Below are positions 1 through 13,700 of a stretch of 64,000 nt of DNA, one piece after another. This DNA comes from Girardinichthys multiradiatus (lineage: Eukaryota; Chordata; Actinopteri; Cyprinodontiformes; Goodeidae), in the NCBI RefSeq assembly GCF_021462225.1, contig NC_061795.1, positions 310,001-374,000 of the forward strand. Direction: 5' to 3'. The notes under the pieces were generated by a model, which did not search any database, was not told where the DNA came from, and saw nothing but the letters and a program-made list of their open reading frames with translations. Made by a program: the position numbers and the translations under genes. Position 1 is the first letter of the stretch; each line of letters opens with the position of its first letter.

Positions 1-1637
1 ATATGTGTTGCTATGGCAGCAGTTTTTCAATGAAGAAAGTGTTTCCGGTTTTTTCTTGTTGCCTTTTGGTGCACACTGAAAGGATATATTTAAAAATGAA
101 ATGTCCACTAAAATCCAGTGACTGTAAAGAGTGGCACAGAGAGAAGTTGAACACTTTTGGATATAGAACCACATGCCAGAAACCCTGTTCTGTAAAATAT
201 AGAAGTAAGTTAGTTTTCCTAGCATAGTTGCAGGATTTAGAAAAACATGAAAGGTAAAACCGCTGGTTTTCTTTCCATAAGACATCTTGACATCTGGATT
301 CTAGATGCAGTTAGAAATTGCAGTGCATTATCATAATATTAATCTGACCTCTACGGGTTTCGTCTGTAAGCAAAAGTTATTGGAAATGAAATAAAACTTT
401 CCTTTAAGTGTCAGATATCTGCACAGGGTAAAAAATAGTGCTTAATTAAATTACAAAGCTTCTAATTATTTAGATTTTTTTAATGCCATCCCACCTGTAT
501 TTTATATATATAGTTTGAAAACAGAATTGAAATTGTTTTCCAGCTTTCCTACCCTTAAATTTTGTTAACTAATTATATGAAAAGCAGAGGCTACACACAA
601 TTTTGAGAGAAACAGATGTGTGTAAAACACACATTTTTTACTATTATTTTAAAACAAAGACCAAAGGATTGATCTCACAATTTAAACTTTCGTTAGCATT
701 TTAGAAATTTGCTGTACTTTGTTTGACCTTCCTGGTATCCACTTTAACCCTTGCTCTCTTTCTCTTTCGCAGCCTGAATAACCCGCAAACATGTCTCAAA
801 ATGTTTTAGTTTCAATTTTCCCTTTAAAAAGCTGCTTACATCTCCGTGCTTCCTCTTACAAAATTTTAAATACCTCATTGATACTAATAATCGCAAACCT
901 TGAGTCTCCTTCCCTCAATAACTGTATTCACACTTAGGAATGTTGTTACTGTAGGCAGGTAAAGCTTCATTGACTGGAAAAGTTCAAATGTTTGAGTATC
1001 TGACCAGCTAGGCACCAGTCAGGGCTGATCAACCTGAAAATTAGCTACTTCTGGTCACAGGTGATGATCCTTACAATACCAAGACTCGGAAGCTTCCTTC
1101 TCCAAAGTGAAGCAAGGCGTTTTGGAAAGGGGAGCAAGTTTTGACTGGTATAGTTAAAGTCACGTGACATATTGATACTTTGAAGCTTTTGGTGCAGAAT
1201 CTTTTCTAAATGTTGCTATATTTCCTGCAATCACCTGGTGGCACCTAAGTTTAAAAGTGATTTAGGTTTCGAGATTCGTATCGGCACAAAGTACCAGAAC
1301 GCTTCTCAACCTTCTCGTAGCTTGTGGACACACCAGCTGATCATTAGTCACCAACATGGCTGCCAGTTGTCTACCAGGCCTTTCAGGAAGGAGAACAGGA
1401 AAAAAACTTGCCTTTAAAATAAAAGCCCGCATTTGAAGGAGTCGAATCAAAAGCTATAGCAGAGGTCATTTATTTGGTGAAGGGTATTTTGAAGGGTTAT
1501 TTACCCTCCCACCAAATTATTCCTATTAGACGGGTGAAAGCTTTAAGCAGCGAACAGCCATGTTGCATCATTGTGCCCATTTCCAGTTAAAGAAATCCCA
1601 AAAATATTCTTGACTCAAAGCAAGTTTGCTTCCACAG
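1..1637. other. Intron of myo9a-like gene, nothing recognised
   Basis: AT-rich sequence upstream of the first recognisable exon. Short reading frames here show no domain, no codon pattern and no flanking splice sites that join in phase. It is most likely intron between the unseen 5' part of the myosin gene and the exon at 1638. Confidence 0.5.
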
Positions 1638-1754
1638 ATTGCTGACTTGGACTCAGAAGACAGTGAAAAGGACACCATGGTAGATGTTGTCTTCAAGAAA
1701 GCACTGAAGGAGTTCAGGATCAACATCTTCAACTCATACTCCACTGCTCTTGCT
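1638..1754 (+). CDS. myo9a: myo9a exon (pre-C1 linker)
   Basis: Acceptor TTCCACAG and donor GTAAGT flank 39 codons, phase 0 to 0. The product starts [15 protein letters not shown] and ends FNSYSTALA, an acidic then amphipathic helical segment found between the myosin IX tail insert and the C1 domain. Confidence 0.88.
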
Positions 1755-4700
1755 GTAAGTCTTCGCCACACTCCTTTTTTGTTTTATTTGACATTTTTTG
1801 TGATCATCAAATACTGACAGATACTGCCAAGTATTTTTTGTTTTCTGAATCCATTGTTCCTTATTTTACCTCCATCAGATGGATGATGGGAGGAGTATCC
1901 GCTACAAGGACCTGCACGCACTGTTTGAGCACATCCTGGAAAAGACCATGCGTCTGGAGCAGAGGGACTGGAGTGAGTCGCCTGTGAAGGTGTGGGTCAA
2001 CACCTTCAAGGTCTTCCTGGATGAATTCATGACGGAGTACAAATCCATGGAGGGGACTATTGGAAGGGTATGAAAGATGAAAACCAAATGGTTAAAATTT
2101 ATTCAAGCTAACTGGATTTGAATTTATTTATTCAACAAATGCTGGGCTGAAAGTTTAAGAGACGCAAAACATGCACGAGGTAACCTGTTTTTTCTATCTC
2201 CTGTCAGACTCTAAAGCGTGAGCGCAAAAAATCCAGAAAGAAGGAAACTGACATTGTGAGTTTAAAGTCCTCCGATATACAGTACCTTGCAAAAAGTATT
2301 CATACCCCTCATGCTATTTCACTTTTAGTCACGCAACAGTATATTTTATTGAGGAATTTGTGTGACAGAACACAAAGTGGTGTTAAACTGTGAAGTGGAA
2401 GGAAAGTGAGAGATGGTTTTAAAAGATATTTCCTCCAAAAAATCGACAATTATACTTAAATACAATCCAGTGTAACCAGTTGCCTTCAAATGACCGAAAA
2501 TGAATAAATAAAATCAATCTTTGTAAAATTTCATCTAAGTTTAAGTACAATTGTTGCAAGAAACTCATAAGAAGTCCTATTGTTTGGAATAGCCCTGTAT
2601 GGTTGTGTAAAGACAAGACTGAAAACTTAAGAAAACTGGTGTTATAAGAAATGTCAAGTCTACAGTAGAGCTTTGAGGCATTCAGGAATATCACAAACAA
2701 AAAGTCCTTTTAAGCTCTCATTAACAACCTTAAGGTGTACTTTACAGGAGTGCTGGTTTAGCTGGCGGGTAGGACTCTGATATTGTGTCCATGGTTCTTA
2801 GAACCCTCACGGTCTGAGTTGTACTGTGAAACATAAAAGCTTTACCACAGATGAAATGTGCTCTTCCTTTCACGAACGTCTCTCTGTTGTTCTGAATTGC
2901 TTTTTGGCTCTTAACTGACCATCCCCTGTAAATTCCATGTTGACACTATTCCACGTGTAATTTCAAATTTAATCACAGTTAAGAAAAAAAAGAAGTCCTA
3001 TATGCAGTTTGCTGCAAGCCATGTAGGGGAAACAGTAAACCCATGGAAGAAGGTGCTCTGGTCGCCTGCATGTAAAAGGCCATTTACTTTAAACATACAG
3101 CTACAATGGAATGGTTTAGATCACAGCATAAGAATAGCCCAGTCAAAGTTTAGCCTTAAATCTAGGTAAAAATATGTGACAAATCTTGAAAATGAATGTT
3201 TGGGTATGATCGTCATCCAATCTCCCTGACCTTGTGATTCTAAACAGGGCTGAAATCAAATGTGCGCTTTGATTTTTAATAGTAAAAACTGTATAACTTT
3301 TTCTTCCACTTCACAGTCATGCACTGTGTAGGTCTTTTTTATAATAAAACACATTGAGGTTTGAGGTTCTAGTGTAACAAAATGTTCTGGGTGTTTGAAT
3401 ACTTTTACAAGGCAATTTACAGGGCTTGGACAATGAAAGTGAAACAGCTGTCATTTTAGTGTGGGAGGTTTCATGGCTAAATTGGACCAGCCTGGTAACC
3501 AGTCTTCATTGATTGCACATTGCACCAGTAAGAGCAGAGTGTGAAGGTTCAATTAGCAGGGTAAGAGCACAGTTTTGCTCAAAATATTGAAATGCACACA
3601 ACATTATGGGTGACATACCAGAGTTCAAAAGAGGACAAATTGTTGGTGCACGTCTTGCTGGCGCATCTGTGACCAAGACAGCAAGTCTTTGTGATGTATC
3701 AAGAGCCACGGTATCCAGGGTAATGTCAGCATACCACCAAGAAGGACGAACCACATCCAACAGGATTAACTGTGGACACAAGAGGAAGCTGTCTGAAAGG
3801 GATGTTCGGGTGCTAACCTGGATTGTATCCAAAAAACATAAAACCACGGCTGACCAAATCACGGCAGAATTAAATCTGCACCTCAACTCTCCTGTTTCCA
3901 CCAGAACTGTCCGTCTGGAGCTCCACAGGGTCAATATACAGGTCCTTCTCAAAATATTAGCATATTGTGATAAAGTTCATTGTTTTCCATAATGTCATGA
4001 TGAAAATTTAACATTCATATATTTTAGATTCATTGCACACTAACTGAAATATTTCAGGTCTTTTATTGTCTTAATACGGATGATTTTGGCATACAGCTCA
4101 TGAAAACCCAAAATTACTATCTCACAAAATTAGCATATCATTAAAAGGGTCTCTAAACGAGCTATGAACCTAATCATCTGAATCAACGAGTTAACTCTAA
4201 ACACCTGCAAAAGATTCCTGAGGCCTTTAAAACTCCCAGCCTGGTTCATCACTCAAAACCCCAATCATGGGTAAGACTGCCGACCTGACTGCTGTCCAGA
4301 AGGCCACTATTGACACCCTCAAGCAAGAGGGTAAGACACAGAAAGACATTTCTGAACAAATAGGCTGTTCCCAGAGTGCTGTATCAAGGCACCTAAGTGG
4401 GAAGTCTGTGGGAAGGAAAAAGTGTGGCAGAAAACGCTGCACAACGAGAAGAGGTGACCGGACCCTGAGGAAGATTGTGGAGAAGGGCCGATTCCAGACC
4501 TTGGGGGACCTGCAGAAGCAGTGGACTGAGTCTGGAGTAGAAACATCCAGAGCCACCGTGCACAGGCGTGTGCAGGAAATGGGCTACAGGTGCCGCATTC
4601 CCCAGGTCAAGCCACTTTTGAACCAGAAACAGCGGCAGAAGCGCCTGACCTGGGCTACAGAGAAGCAGCACTGGACTGTTGCTCAGTGGTCCAAAGTACT

Positions 4701-7700
4701 TTTTTCGGATGAAAGCAAATTCTGCATGTCATTCGGAAATCAAGGTGCCAGAGTCTGGAGGAAGACTGGGGAGAAGGAAATGCCAAAATGCTAGAAGTCC
4801 AGTGTCAAGTACCCACAGTCAGTGATGGTCTGGGGTGCCGTGTCAGCTGCTGGTGTTGGTCCACTGTGTTTTATCAAGGGCAGGGTCAATGCAGCTAGCT
4901 CTCAGGAGATTTTGGAGCACTTCATGCTTCCATCTGCTGAAAAGCTTTATGGAGATGAAGATTTCATTTTTCAGCACGACCTGGCACCTGCTCACAGTGC
5001 CAAAACCACTGGTAAATGGTTTACTGACCATGGTATCACTGTGCTCAATTGGCCTGCCAACTCTCCTGACCTGAACCCCATAGAGAATCTGTGGGATATT
5101 GTGAAGAGAACGTTGAGAGACTCAAGACCCAACACTCTGGATGAGCTAAAGGCCGCTATCGAAGCATCCTGGGCCTCCATAAGACCTCAGCAGTGCCACA
5201 GGCTGATTGCCTCCATGCCACGCCGCATTGAAGCAGTCATTTCTGCAAAAGGATTCCTGACCAAGTATTGAGTGCATAACTGTATATGATTATTTGAAGG
5301 TTGACGTTTTTTGTATTAAAAACACTTTTCTTTTATTGGTCGGATGAAATATGCTAATTTTGTGAGATAGGAATTTTGGGTTTTCATGAGCTGTATGCCA
5401 AAATCATCTGTATTAAGACAATAAAAGACCTGAAATATTTCAGTTAGTGTGCAATGAATCTAAAATATATGAATGTTAAATTTTCATCATGACATTATGG
5501 AAAATAATTAACTTTATCACAATATGCTAATATTTTGAGAAGGACCTGTACACGGCCAGGCTGCTATAGCCAAACCTTTGGTCACTCATGCCAATGCCAA
5601 ACGTCGGTTTCAATGGTGCAAGGAGCGCAAATCTTGGGCTGTGGACAATGTGAAACATGTATTGTTCTCTGATGAGTCCACCTTTACTGTTTTCCCAACA
5701 TTCGGGAGAGTTACGGTGTGGAGAAGCCCCAAAGAAGCGTACCACCCAGACTGTTGCATGCCCAGAGTGAAGCATGGGGGTGGATCAGTGATGGTTTGGG
5801 CTGCCATATCATGGCATTCCCTTGGCCCAATACTTGCGCTAGATGGGCGCGTCACTGCCAAGGACTACCGAACCATTCTTGAGGACCATGTGCATCCAAT
5901 GGTTCAAACATTGTCTGACCACTGTGCAGGACTTGTATATGTCATTCCCAAGACGAATTGATGCTGTATTGGCCGCAAAAGGAGGCCCTACACCATACTA
6001 ATAAATTATTGTGGTCTAAAACCAGGTGTTTCAGTTTCATTGTCCAACCCCTGTAGTTTAAAACTAATCCTCGAAAGATGTTGTTCATTTGTTTGAGCTG
6101 ACTGATGGGTGTGCTGCCCCCTGCAGGTGGAGGAACATAATGGCCACATCTTTAAGTCCACTCAGTATAGCATCCCTACTTACTGCGAGTACTGCTCCTC
6201 CCTCATCTGGATGATGGACCGAGCCTGCGTCTGCAAATGTAAGGATCCAAAACTAAACATTCAGAAAATATCACTGGAAAATATGATCAGTTGACCCAAA
6301 TATGATATTCAATTAAAGAACATGAAATAAAGAATGCAGAACTGGAACAATATCGTGTTCTAGTCTTTCCCAGAATTTCACATCATTGTGTGTAGTTTCT
6401 GGTTCCACCCTGGCACACTCCAACACACTCCCAGTACACACGGTGTCCCACTGAATACACTTTCCGTATGCTTTCCTGAGTGTCATCAAAATTCAATTAC
6501 ACCTCCCTCTCCCTTCATAAATCTGTCTTCTATCTAGTTACAAAGCTTTCCTTGCAGCGGTGCAGAGAGCCGACTCTCTGGACACCTTGAAGCTTCACAC
6601 TAGTCTTTGATTGTTACAGTGGGCTGATGTTGTTGCTCTGCCGTTTTTAGGAGAAGCAGGCTGATGGTTGTCTGTTTTTGTCTGCAGTGTGCCGCTACGC
6701 CTGCCACAGAAAGTGCTGCTCCAAGATGACCACCAAGTGCAGTAAAAAGGTGCGTTTTAACCAGATCTTCTTCTTGTTTCGGGATGCAGCAGTATTTGAT
6801 TGCGAAGCAGAATGTTTAAATCTAAGCATGATGATTTATTGCATTTTCTTGCACCATTAAGGCAAATTAAAAGATGAAAATACTGATAGAATTTTCTTTC
6901 TTTCTATTCCTTTCTTCAGGTATCAAAGGACTTTACACCCTGAGAGTCACTTCTAAATTCAAAACACAGGAAAAAAAAGTCACCGCTGCAAAAAACTCTA
7001 GCAGAGCATTTTCAATCTGCTATTCTTCTCTGTCCTGATCTTATTCAGTGCTTTGGAAAAATATTCATACCCCTTAAATCCTTCATATATTATTAACAAT
7101 AAAGTTCAGTGTGTTTTAATAGGATTTAATGTGATAGACCAATACAAGGTAGCGCATAACTGTGAATTAGAAGTAAAAGGAATTTTACTAAAACAAACCT
7201 ATGAAATGTGATGTGCATTTGCACTCAGCACTCTGAGTCAATACTTTGCAGGACCATATTTTGCTGCAGTGCACTTGAACATCTAGAGATGGAAAAATAG
7301 CCTAACTTCAATCAAACTGGATGGCGAGCATCTGTAAACATCACCTTTCAAGTCTTGCCACAGATTCTTAATTTGATTTAAGTGTGGATATTTACTAGGG
7401 CATTTTAACAGACAAATATACTTCGGTCTAAACCATTTCATTGTAGTACAGGCTGTATGTTTAGGGCAGTTTTCCTGCTGGAAGGTGGCTCTTCGTCCCA
7501 GTCTATAGTGTCTTTTGCAGCAGGTTTTGTTCCAGGATTATATGTGCTTAGCTCTATTTATTTACACACCAACTCTGACCAGCTTCACTGTCCCTGCTTC
7601 AAAACAGCATCCCCACAACATGGCACTACCTCCATCGTGTTTTATCTTGGTAATGCTATATTCAGGGTGATGTGGAGGTTTAGTTTATTTGCCACATGTG

Positions 7701-10700
7701 GCACTTTGCATATAGACCCCAATGTTTTGCTTCGTCTCATGTGACCAGAGCACCTTACTCCATATGTTTAGAAGCCTTTCCAGAACCAATGCATTTATTC
7801 TGAGAGTACGTTTCACTTAGATAGTCTATTTACAAATTACGAGACTTCTTAATACATTTGGTTGAATTGCATTTTATTTAGGGGTATCAAAGTAAAGGAG
7901 GCTGAATTAAAATGCATGGACACTCTTCAGATTTTTGTTGGAAAACATTCTGAAGGAATTAATCATTTTTCCCAATAAAGCACATTGAAGTTGTGATTGT
8001 TATGTAAAGAAAATTGACAAAATCAATAAATATAAATAATTTCTCGTGGCAGGGTAGTTGTCAGCAACTCTAGATAGTAACTTTGTTTAGGAATGTGCAG
8101 ATTGTGTTTTTGCTAAATATTACCTGAGGTATCATACATAAACCTGTCTATTGGGATTTGTCTTGTAATGTAACAAAAACTGAAGCAGTAAAAAAGTTGA
8201 TCTGTTTCTTACATTCAGGAATAGTTGCTGAAACCAAACGAAATGCCCCAGCCTTGAGTCTCATTTGTTCTGTTTTGGCTGCCATTTTTGTCCCGTGTGT
8301 TCTTCTGTTAAAGTACGACCCGGAGCTGTCGTCCCGTCAGTTTGGGGTGGAGTTGTCCCGTCTGACCAGCGAGGAGCGCGCCGTTCCCCAGCTGGTGGAG
8401 AAACTCATCAATTACATTGAGATGCACGGCCTCTACACGGAGGGAATCTACAGGAAGTCGGGCTCCACCAATAAGATCAAAGAACTCCGACAAGGCCTGG
8501 ACACAGGTCAGACATTTGCAATATTCTGAACTGATATCCTTTTTTATTTATTACGTCTTTAATACATAAAAACAGTGTTTTCTAAATATTATCATATTTG
8601 CAAAACGACGGAACAGTCAGCCAACCCAAACCTTTGCTACGTTTCTGTACGTCTATTGATAATGTAATTTTTTTGAGTGTCATTATTGTTGGATGGTTTT
8701 TTACATCAGGCAGAGAAGCTGGGTAACATTGTACACTGTGTCTGTTTTAAGTAAATGTTAAAAACGCACCGATCATAGATTTTGTGGCACAATAATGATT
8801 TTCTAAATCTGTGACCTGCTGACATTGATTTGAACCAAGTCCATTTTAAGAAAAATGAATAACAAAAGTCTTTTTTTCTAATATTAGAATAAATGGGGCC
8901 ATCTTAAAATCATCTATTTGTGGTAAATGTAAACAATGACGTAAACAGCCCAAAGTTAGGTTGGCTTGTATCTGCGTCACTGAAAGAGAGCAGTCAGTAC
9001 TAAACAGCTCTGTACTTCACCAGGATGTTGTAAATATTTCAGAACAAAGACCAAGCAATTACAGAGATTACATTTTAAGCTATCTTCCGCATCTTGTATT
9101 AGTGAAAAAGCATGACTAGCATGGTTCATATTACTAACTGAAAATATTCTTCATGTGTATTCTCTGTAGTGTACGTCTTCTCTTAGGATGCCCACATTCA
9201 CACATCCAGCACGTTCTGTGACAGATTCACTCTTTAAAAGGATAAAACAGATCAACCTTTCTCATTAACTTTTATACATTAAGCTTTTTGTTATAAGCTG
9301 ACCTGTAACCCCTGTTGAAGCTATTGCTATGGTTTTTGTTCTTCCTCTTACTTCTTTTTACAACATATCACTAATACTAAAAGTGGCAAGTTTAGTCGTC
9401 GTCCTGCAGAAACAACTCCCTCAGCAAACCGTATTGTCAGTGCAACCTGTTAGTGGGTAAAAATGAGCCATTCACTGATCAGAAAAAAAGATCTTATTTC
9501 TAGCTTTCAAAATCCCTAATCCAGGTTGGTCAAACATAAAATCTGCCAATTCTTGTCATCAACAAATTTTTCTGTGCATTTCTGATTCCTACCTGATTCC
9601 TGACTATTTTCTCAAAGCAGTGGCGGATGCTGGTCTTTCAAGGAGGGGAAGCTCAATTTCAAAATCGCTGATTCGCTCATTTCGCTGTTAATCAAAAAGG
9701 GATTCAGCCTCAGACAGATCATCCAATCGTCATGCAGAAGTTGAGCGTCCGATGGGCGGAACAAAGCCCAGCATTTTTGCTTCACTATTGAACTCAGAGT
9801 TTAAAGCACTATGAAGCTGCGGGAATGAGTGAGAGGAAAGCTGCGTCGTTACCAGTGATAAGAAGCTGATTCTGAACAAAAGTTGAACGCGTTGTAGCGT
9901 ATATTTAGTCAATGACATGAACACTGGCTCAAAATCTTTTAGAGCTTAAGAACTCCCTGTTAATAATTACAATTACTAAGGTCAGCTCTGTTTAATACGC
10001 AATGCACTGGTCATCGTTTGCAGTCAAAGGAATCAGAGGTCATGTATCCAAACTTCTCTTTTTGTTGTAGATGTGAGCAGCGTGATTCTGGATGACTACA
10101 ACATCCATGTCATTGCCAGCGTACTCAAGCAGTGGCTTCGGGACCTGCCCAGCCCGCTCATGACCTTTGAACTATACGAAGAGTTCCTCAGAGCCATGGG
10201 TAAGCTCTTTATTTCAGTTTTTCCTGCCTAAAGGCTCAGCCTGCAGCTGTTGGTTTACCTTCAGTAGTTAACAGGGTTCAGACAGTCTGGATAAGTATTG
10301 GAGAAAATATTTTTCAGGTCCGGATAAAATATCTGTATGTTCAGACTTTATTCCCTGTCCTATTTTGTCATCCATCCATCCATCCATCCATCCATCCATC
10401 CATCCATCCATCCATCCATCCAAAACTGTACAAATATCTGCCACAAATTCATAAATTTTTGTATTAATAGCTTAACATTAGCTGAAAAAAGACAGAGACC
10501 TCTGTCTCAGGAACCTGGTTTAGGTTCTGTGGCCTCAGATTGTGTGTCGGTCATCTGTTTTCAGGCCAGCCAGACAAGCGGGAAGTGATCCGAGGCGTAT
10601 ACTCTGTAATCGACCAGCTCAGCAGAACACACCTCAGCACATTGGAGCGTCTGATCTTCCATCTGGTCAGGTGTGTGATGTTAGAAAGATCAGCCTCAGC

Positions 10701-13700
10701 GCAAAAGTCTCAGAATTCGATAGTTCATGAGGCAAAAACACAGTGTGAAAAAACTGTAACTCTGTATTTCATGTACTGCAACGTCTTTGCTGCATTTCCT
10801 CTGTGGGATTTGGGATTAAAATAATGCTACTGTGTTTGCACTGCAGGATTGCCCTACAGGAGGAGACGAACAGGATGTCCGCCAACGCACTAGCCATCGT
10901 CTTTGCTCCCTGCATCCTTCGTTGTCCTGACACCATCGACCCACTGCAGAGTGTCCAAGATATCAGCAAAACTACAGCGTATGTCTCACTCTAGCTCCAA
11001 ACAATCCTCTGTGTTCACAAACACCTACAAGCAAATGTAGCTACGTTGCAAGAAACCCGTTTCTTTTTTCCAAATGGATTGCTACTCAAACTAACTTTCA
11101 GGATTAGTCTAAACTAATAAAAGACTGAATCCCATTAGTCTGAATTAGCGTAGCTTCTAAAGTGCAGGAACCTCAGTGGAAGATGTCCATTAGATTGAGA
11201 GTCGGTTCCAAGAGGTGGATCTGTGTTGTTCATCGTGTTTACTGGTAGTGAAAATCACTTTGTTTGTAATGTCCATTTGCTACAATTTTATTTGTTTGTT
11301 TTTTTCATTTCTCTTCTCCTCTGTTGGAAGTATGATTATTGATTGATTAATCCTTATCAATAATTATAATTAAAAATCATAATTTGACTAAATTAATTTC
11401 TTAACCAAAATCCTCATTTATGAATCGAGACCAGAGATGTCTTCTGGTGTTGTAATTGTGGCTCAACGCCTTTGATAATTACAACCGTTAAATACTCAGT
11501 AATAATTAATAACTATTACCGGAGATGTCGCTGTTTAATCGACAGTTTCTGCCAAAATGTGTGGAACTTTTAACCTTATCTTGACTGACGAATCACTCTT
11601 ACACAAAATAAACACAAAACGCCTTCTGTTACCATCTATGTGAACATTTATTAAATCACAGCCCTGATACAATCCGTTCTTCTGATTTAATAATCTTCAC
11701 CTAATCAAACACGCAAAGTTCTACACAAAAGGTGTAAAATATCTAAACAAAATAAAGCAAACAGCAGTATGGGATCAAACCAGCAGTTATAGAAAAATGA
11801 TAATATGACAAAGGGATGTGGTGGTGAGGGGCGGTTGGGAGCAGAGCTCAAACTGCAACTCAGTCATAAAACGTCCCCCAACTCTGTGAGGTGAGCAGAC
11901 AAAGAGTTATAAAACTTTTGACGGCAAGCTATTAGGCAGTAAAATTGAAGACAAAGAAAATGGTGAATTTCACCATGAGGTTATTTTAACAGTCCAGTCT
12001 CACAGCGTACCTGCGCTGACTCTCAGGTGGTAAATAACCCCACAAAACACACACAAAGCTGGGGAGCGCAGCGGCTTCCAGACATCCAACACGGCACGTC
12101 AAAGTTTCAATAAAAAGGTTACATGCACATATCATTCAGGACACATTAGATTAAATAGCGAATCTCATCGCACTAAAACCTCCTCTACCCTGCTCAGACT
12201 TTCTAAGAAAGAAAGAAATAATAAAAGGATGTGTTTTACTTTGTTGAAGTCTTCCTTCTGAGGGGGGTTGAGAGAGAGTGGGGTGGAAGTTGGAAGTTAC
12301 TGTGCGTCCACAGTTTACTTCAGGAAAAACGGTCAATCTTTGTCCTCTGGCCTCCTTGGCGAAAGGGAAAATATGATCTGACCGTCAAAGTCGACTAGGA
12401 CAAAACAAGGTGGCGATTCGTCTCCTCGAAACTCTGTGTTTTTAGTTACGTGTTAAACTCACGTCTTCGATCGGCAAAGTGAAATTTCTGGCCTTCTTAT
12501 TCCAGAAACCTCAGTTATGAACTGTTCGTTGGCCAACGAAGGAGAATAAATGAAATCCACTCAGGACACTTCTCCAGGTGATGCTTCAGATGTTGGTAAC
12601 CGGACCCGGTCTCCAGCTGAAGGCGAGTTTTCAAAATGGAGGCCTCCCTATATAGCGTCTTGTGACGTCAGACTTGGGACACCCCGTCATATCAGCCATA
12701 GTGTCCGATGGGATTTGTAGGAACGGACTGTCCTGGATACAAAATGGCCGACAACGCCAGGAGGCCTGGTGGCGTCCAGCAACGTGCAAATGGTCCAAGA
12801 TTCAGCCAACAAATGGTCCAACACCTCCATCACATTTGACCTTTTTGACCTAACTTTAGCTGAATGAATCTGCTGCAGTGCAAGTGAATATTGAATATTT
12901 GTCCTTTTCTGACTTGACTTCATTTTTATCTGTAGGTGCGTGGAGCTGATCATCAACGAGCAGATGAGAAAGTACAAAGCTCGTCTGAAGGACATCAGCA
13001 GCCTGGAGTTTGCAGAGAGCAAAGCCAAGAGCAGACTGACCCAGATCAGGAGGTCCCTGGTAAGATCGGCCTGAGTTTCAGACCTGTTGAGATGAAACCT
13101 GTGATATAAATGATCATTATGCGCGATCATGGAGGTGTATGCTGTTTTCTGGACTTGTCCCCCACCCATCATTAAAACAAAAGCAAGGTTCTGCTCCATG
13201 AGCAGCTGGCATGGGATACCTACTAAGCCATGGCAGGAGTTCATTTACATCTTCATCCAGTTTTTGTTAAATATGCCTTTATATATGGACAAATGATATC
13301 AGTCTTAAGATCTGACAATCCTGCTGGGATCCTGCAGAGGGAAACACTGCAAGGAGCACATTGTGGGATTATAGTGCCTTGCAAAGTCTTCATGCCCCTT
13401 GAAATTTTTCATTTTGTCAGCACAAAGTTGTGCAAATTTGTGAAATGGAAGTAAAAGGATATAGGCTTTTTAAATTTTTGCCGAGAAATATTGGAAAAGT
13501 ATGTTTGTATGTAGCCCCCTTAACTCTGATACCATTAATAAAATCCAGTTGCCTAATTAAAAACTAGAGTCCGTCTGTGTGTAGTTTAATCTCAGTATAA
13601 ACCCAGCTCTTCTGTGAAGAGAACATTAGTGAACAAACAGCATCATGAAGACCAAGGATCACAGGTCAAGTTTAATGCAGGGCTACGTTCTAAAACAATA

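Larger units (their letters stand above)
3606..6001 (+). pseudogene. DD36E-type transposase pseudogene, split by insertion
   Basis: The first part starts [20 protein letters not shown], a helix-turn-helix DNA-binding region, and stops at the inner element at 3938. It resumes at 5551 (ends GGPTPY, stop at 5999). The first catalytic Asp (LFSDESTF) is present, but an internal deletion removes the second Asp and the Glu. The spacing of the triad was read from the related copy at 44493-45376. Confidence 0.85.
3420..6053 (+). mobile_element. Tc1/mariner DD36E-type element, interrupted by another Tc1
   Basis: Terminal inverted repeats of the type CAGGGGTTGGACAATGAAAC occur at 3420 and, inverted, up to 6053. 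Both ends are flanked by TA (3418-3419, 6054-6055). The element carries the N-terminal half of a transposase (from 3606) and part of its C-terminal half. A second, complete Tc1 element (3939-5548) sits in the middle. About 246 bp of the catalytic region is also missing near 5912, judged against the copy at 44493-45427, so it cannot be autonomous. Confidence 0.85.

Noticed and set aside
3..227. Short open frame at the left edge
   Set aside because: No conserved motif, no fitting splice sites, and not in phase with the following myo9a exon.
6901..6960. Extra exon after the C1 domain starting at a CTTCAG acceptor
   Set aside because: Vertebrate myosin IX runs directly from CSKK into [11 protein letters not shown], and the phases join perfectly without it.
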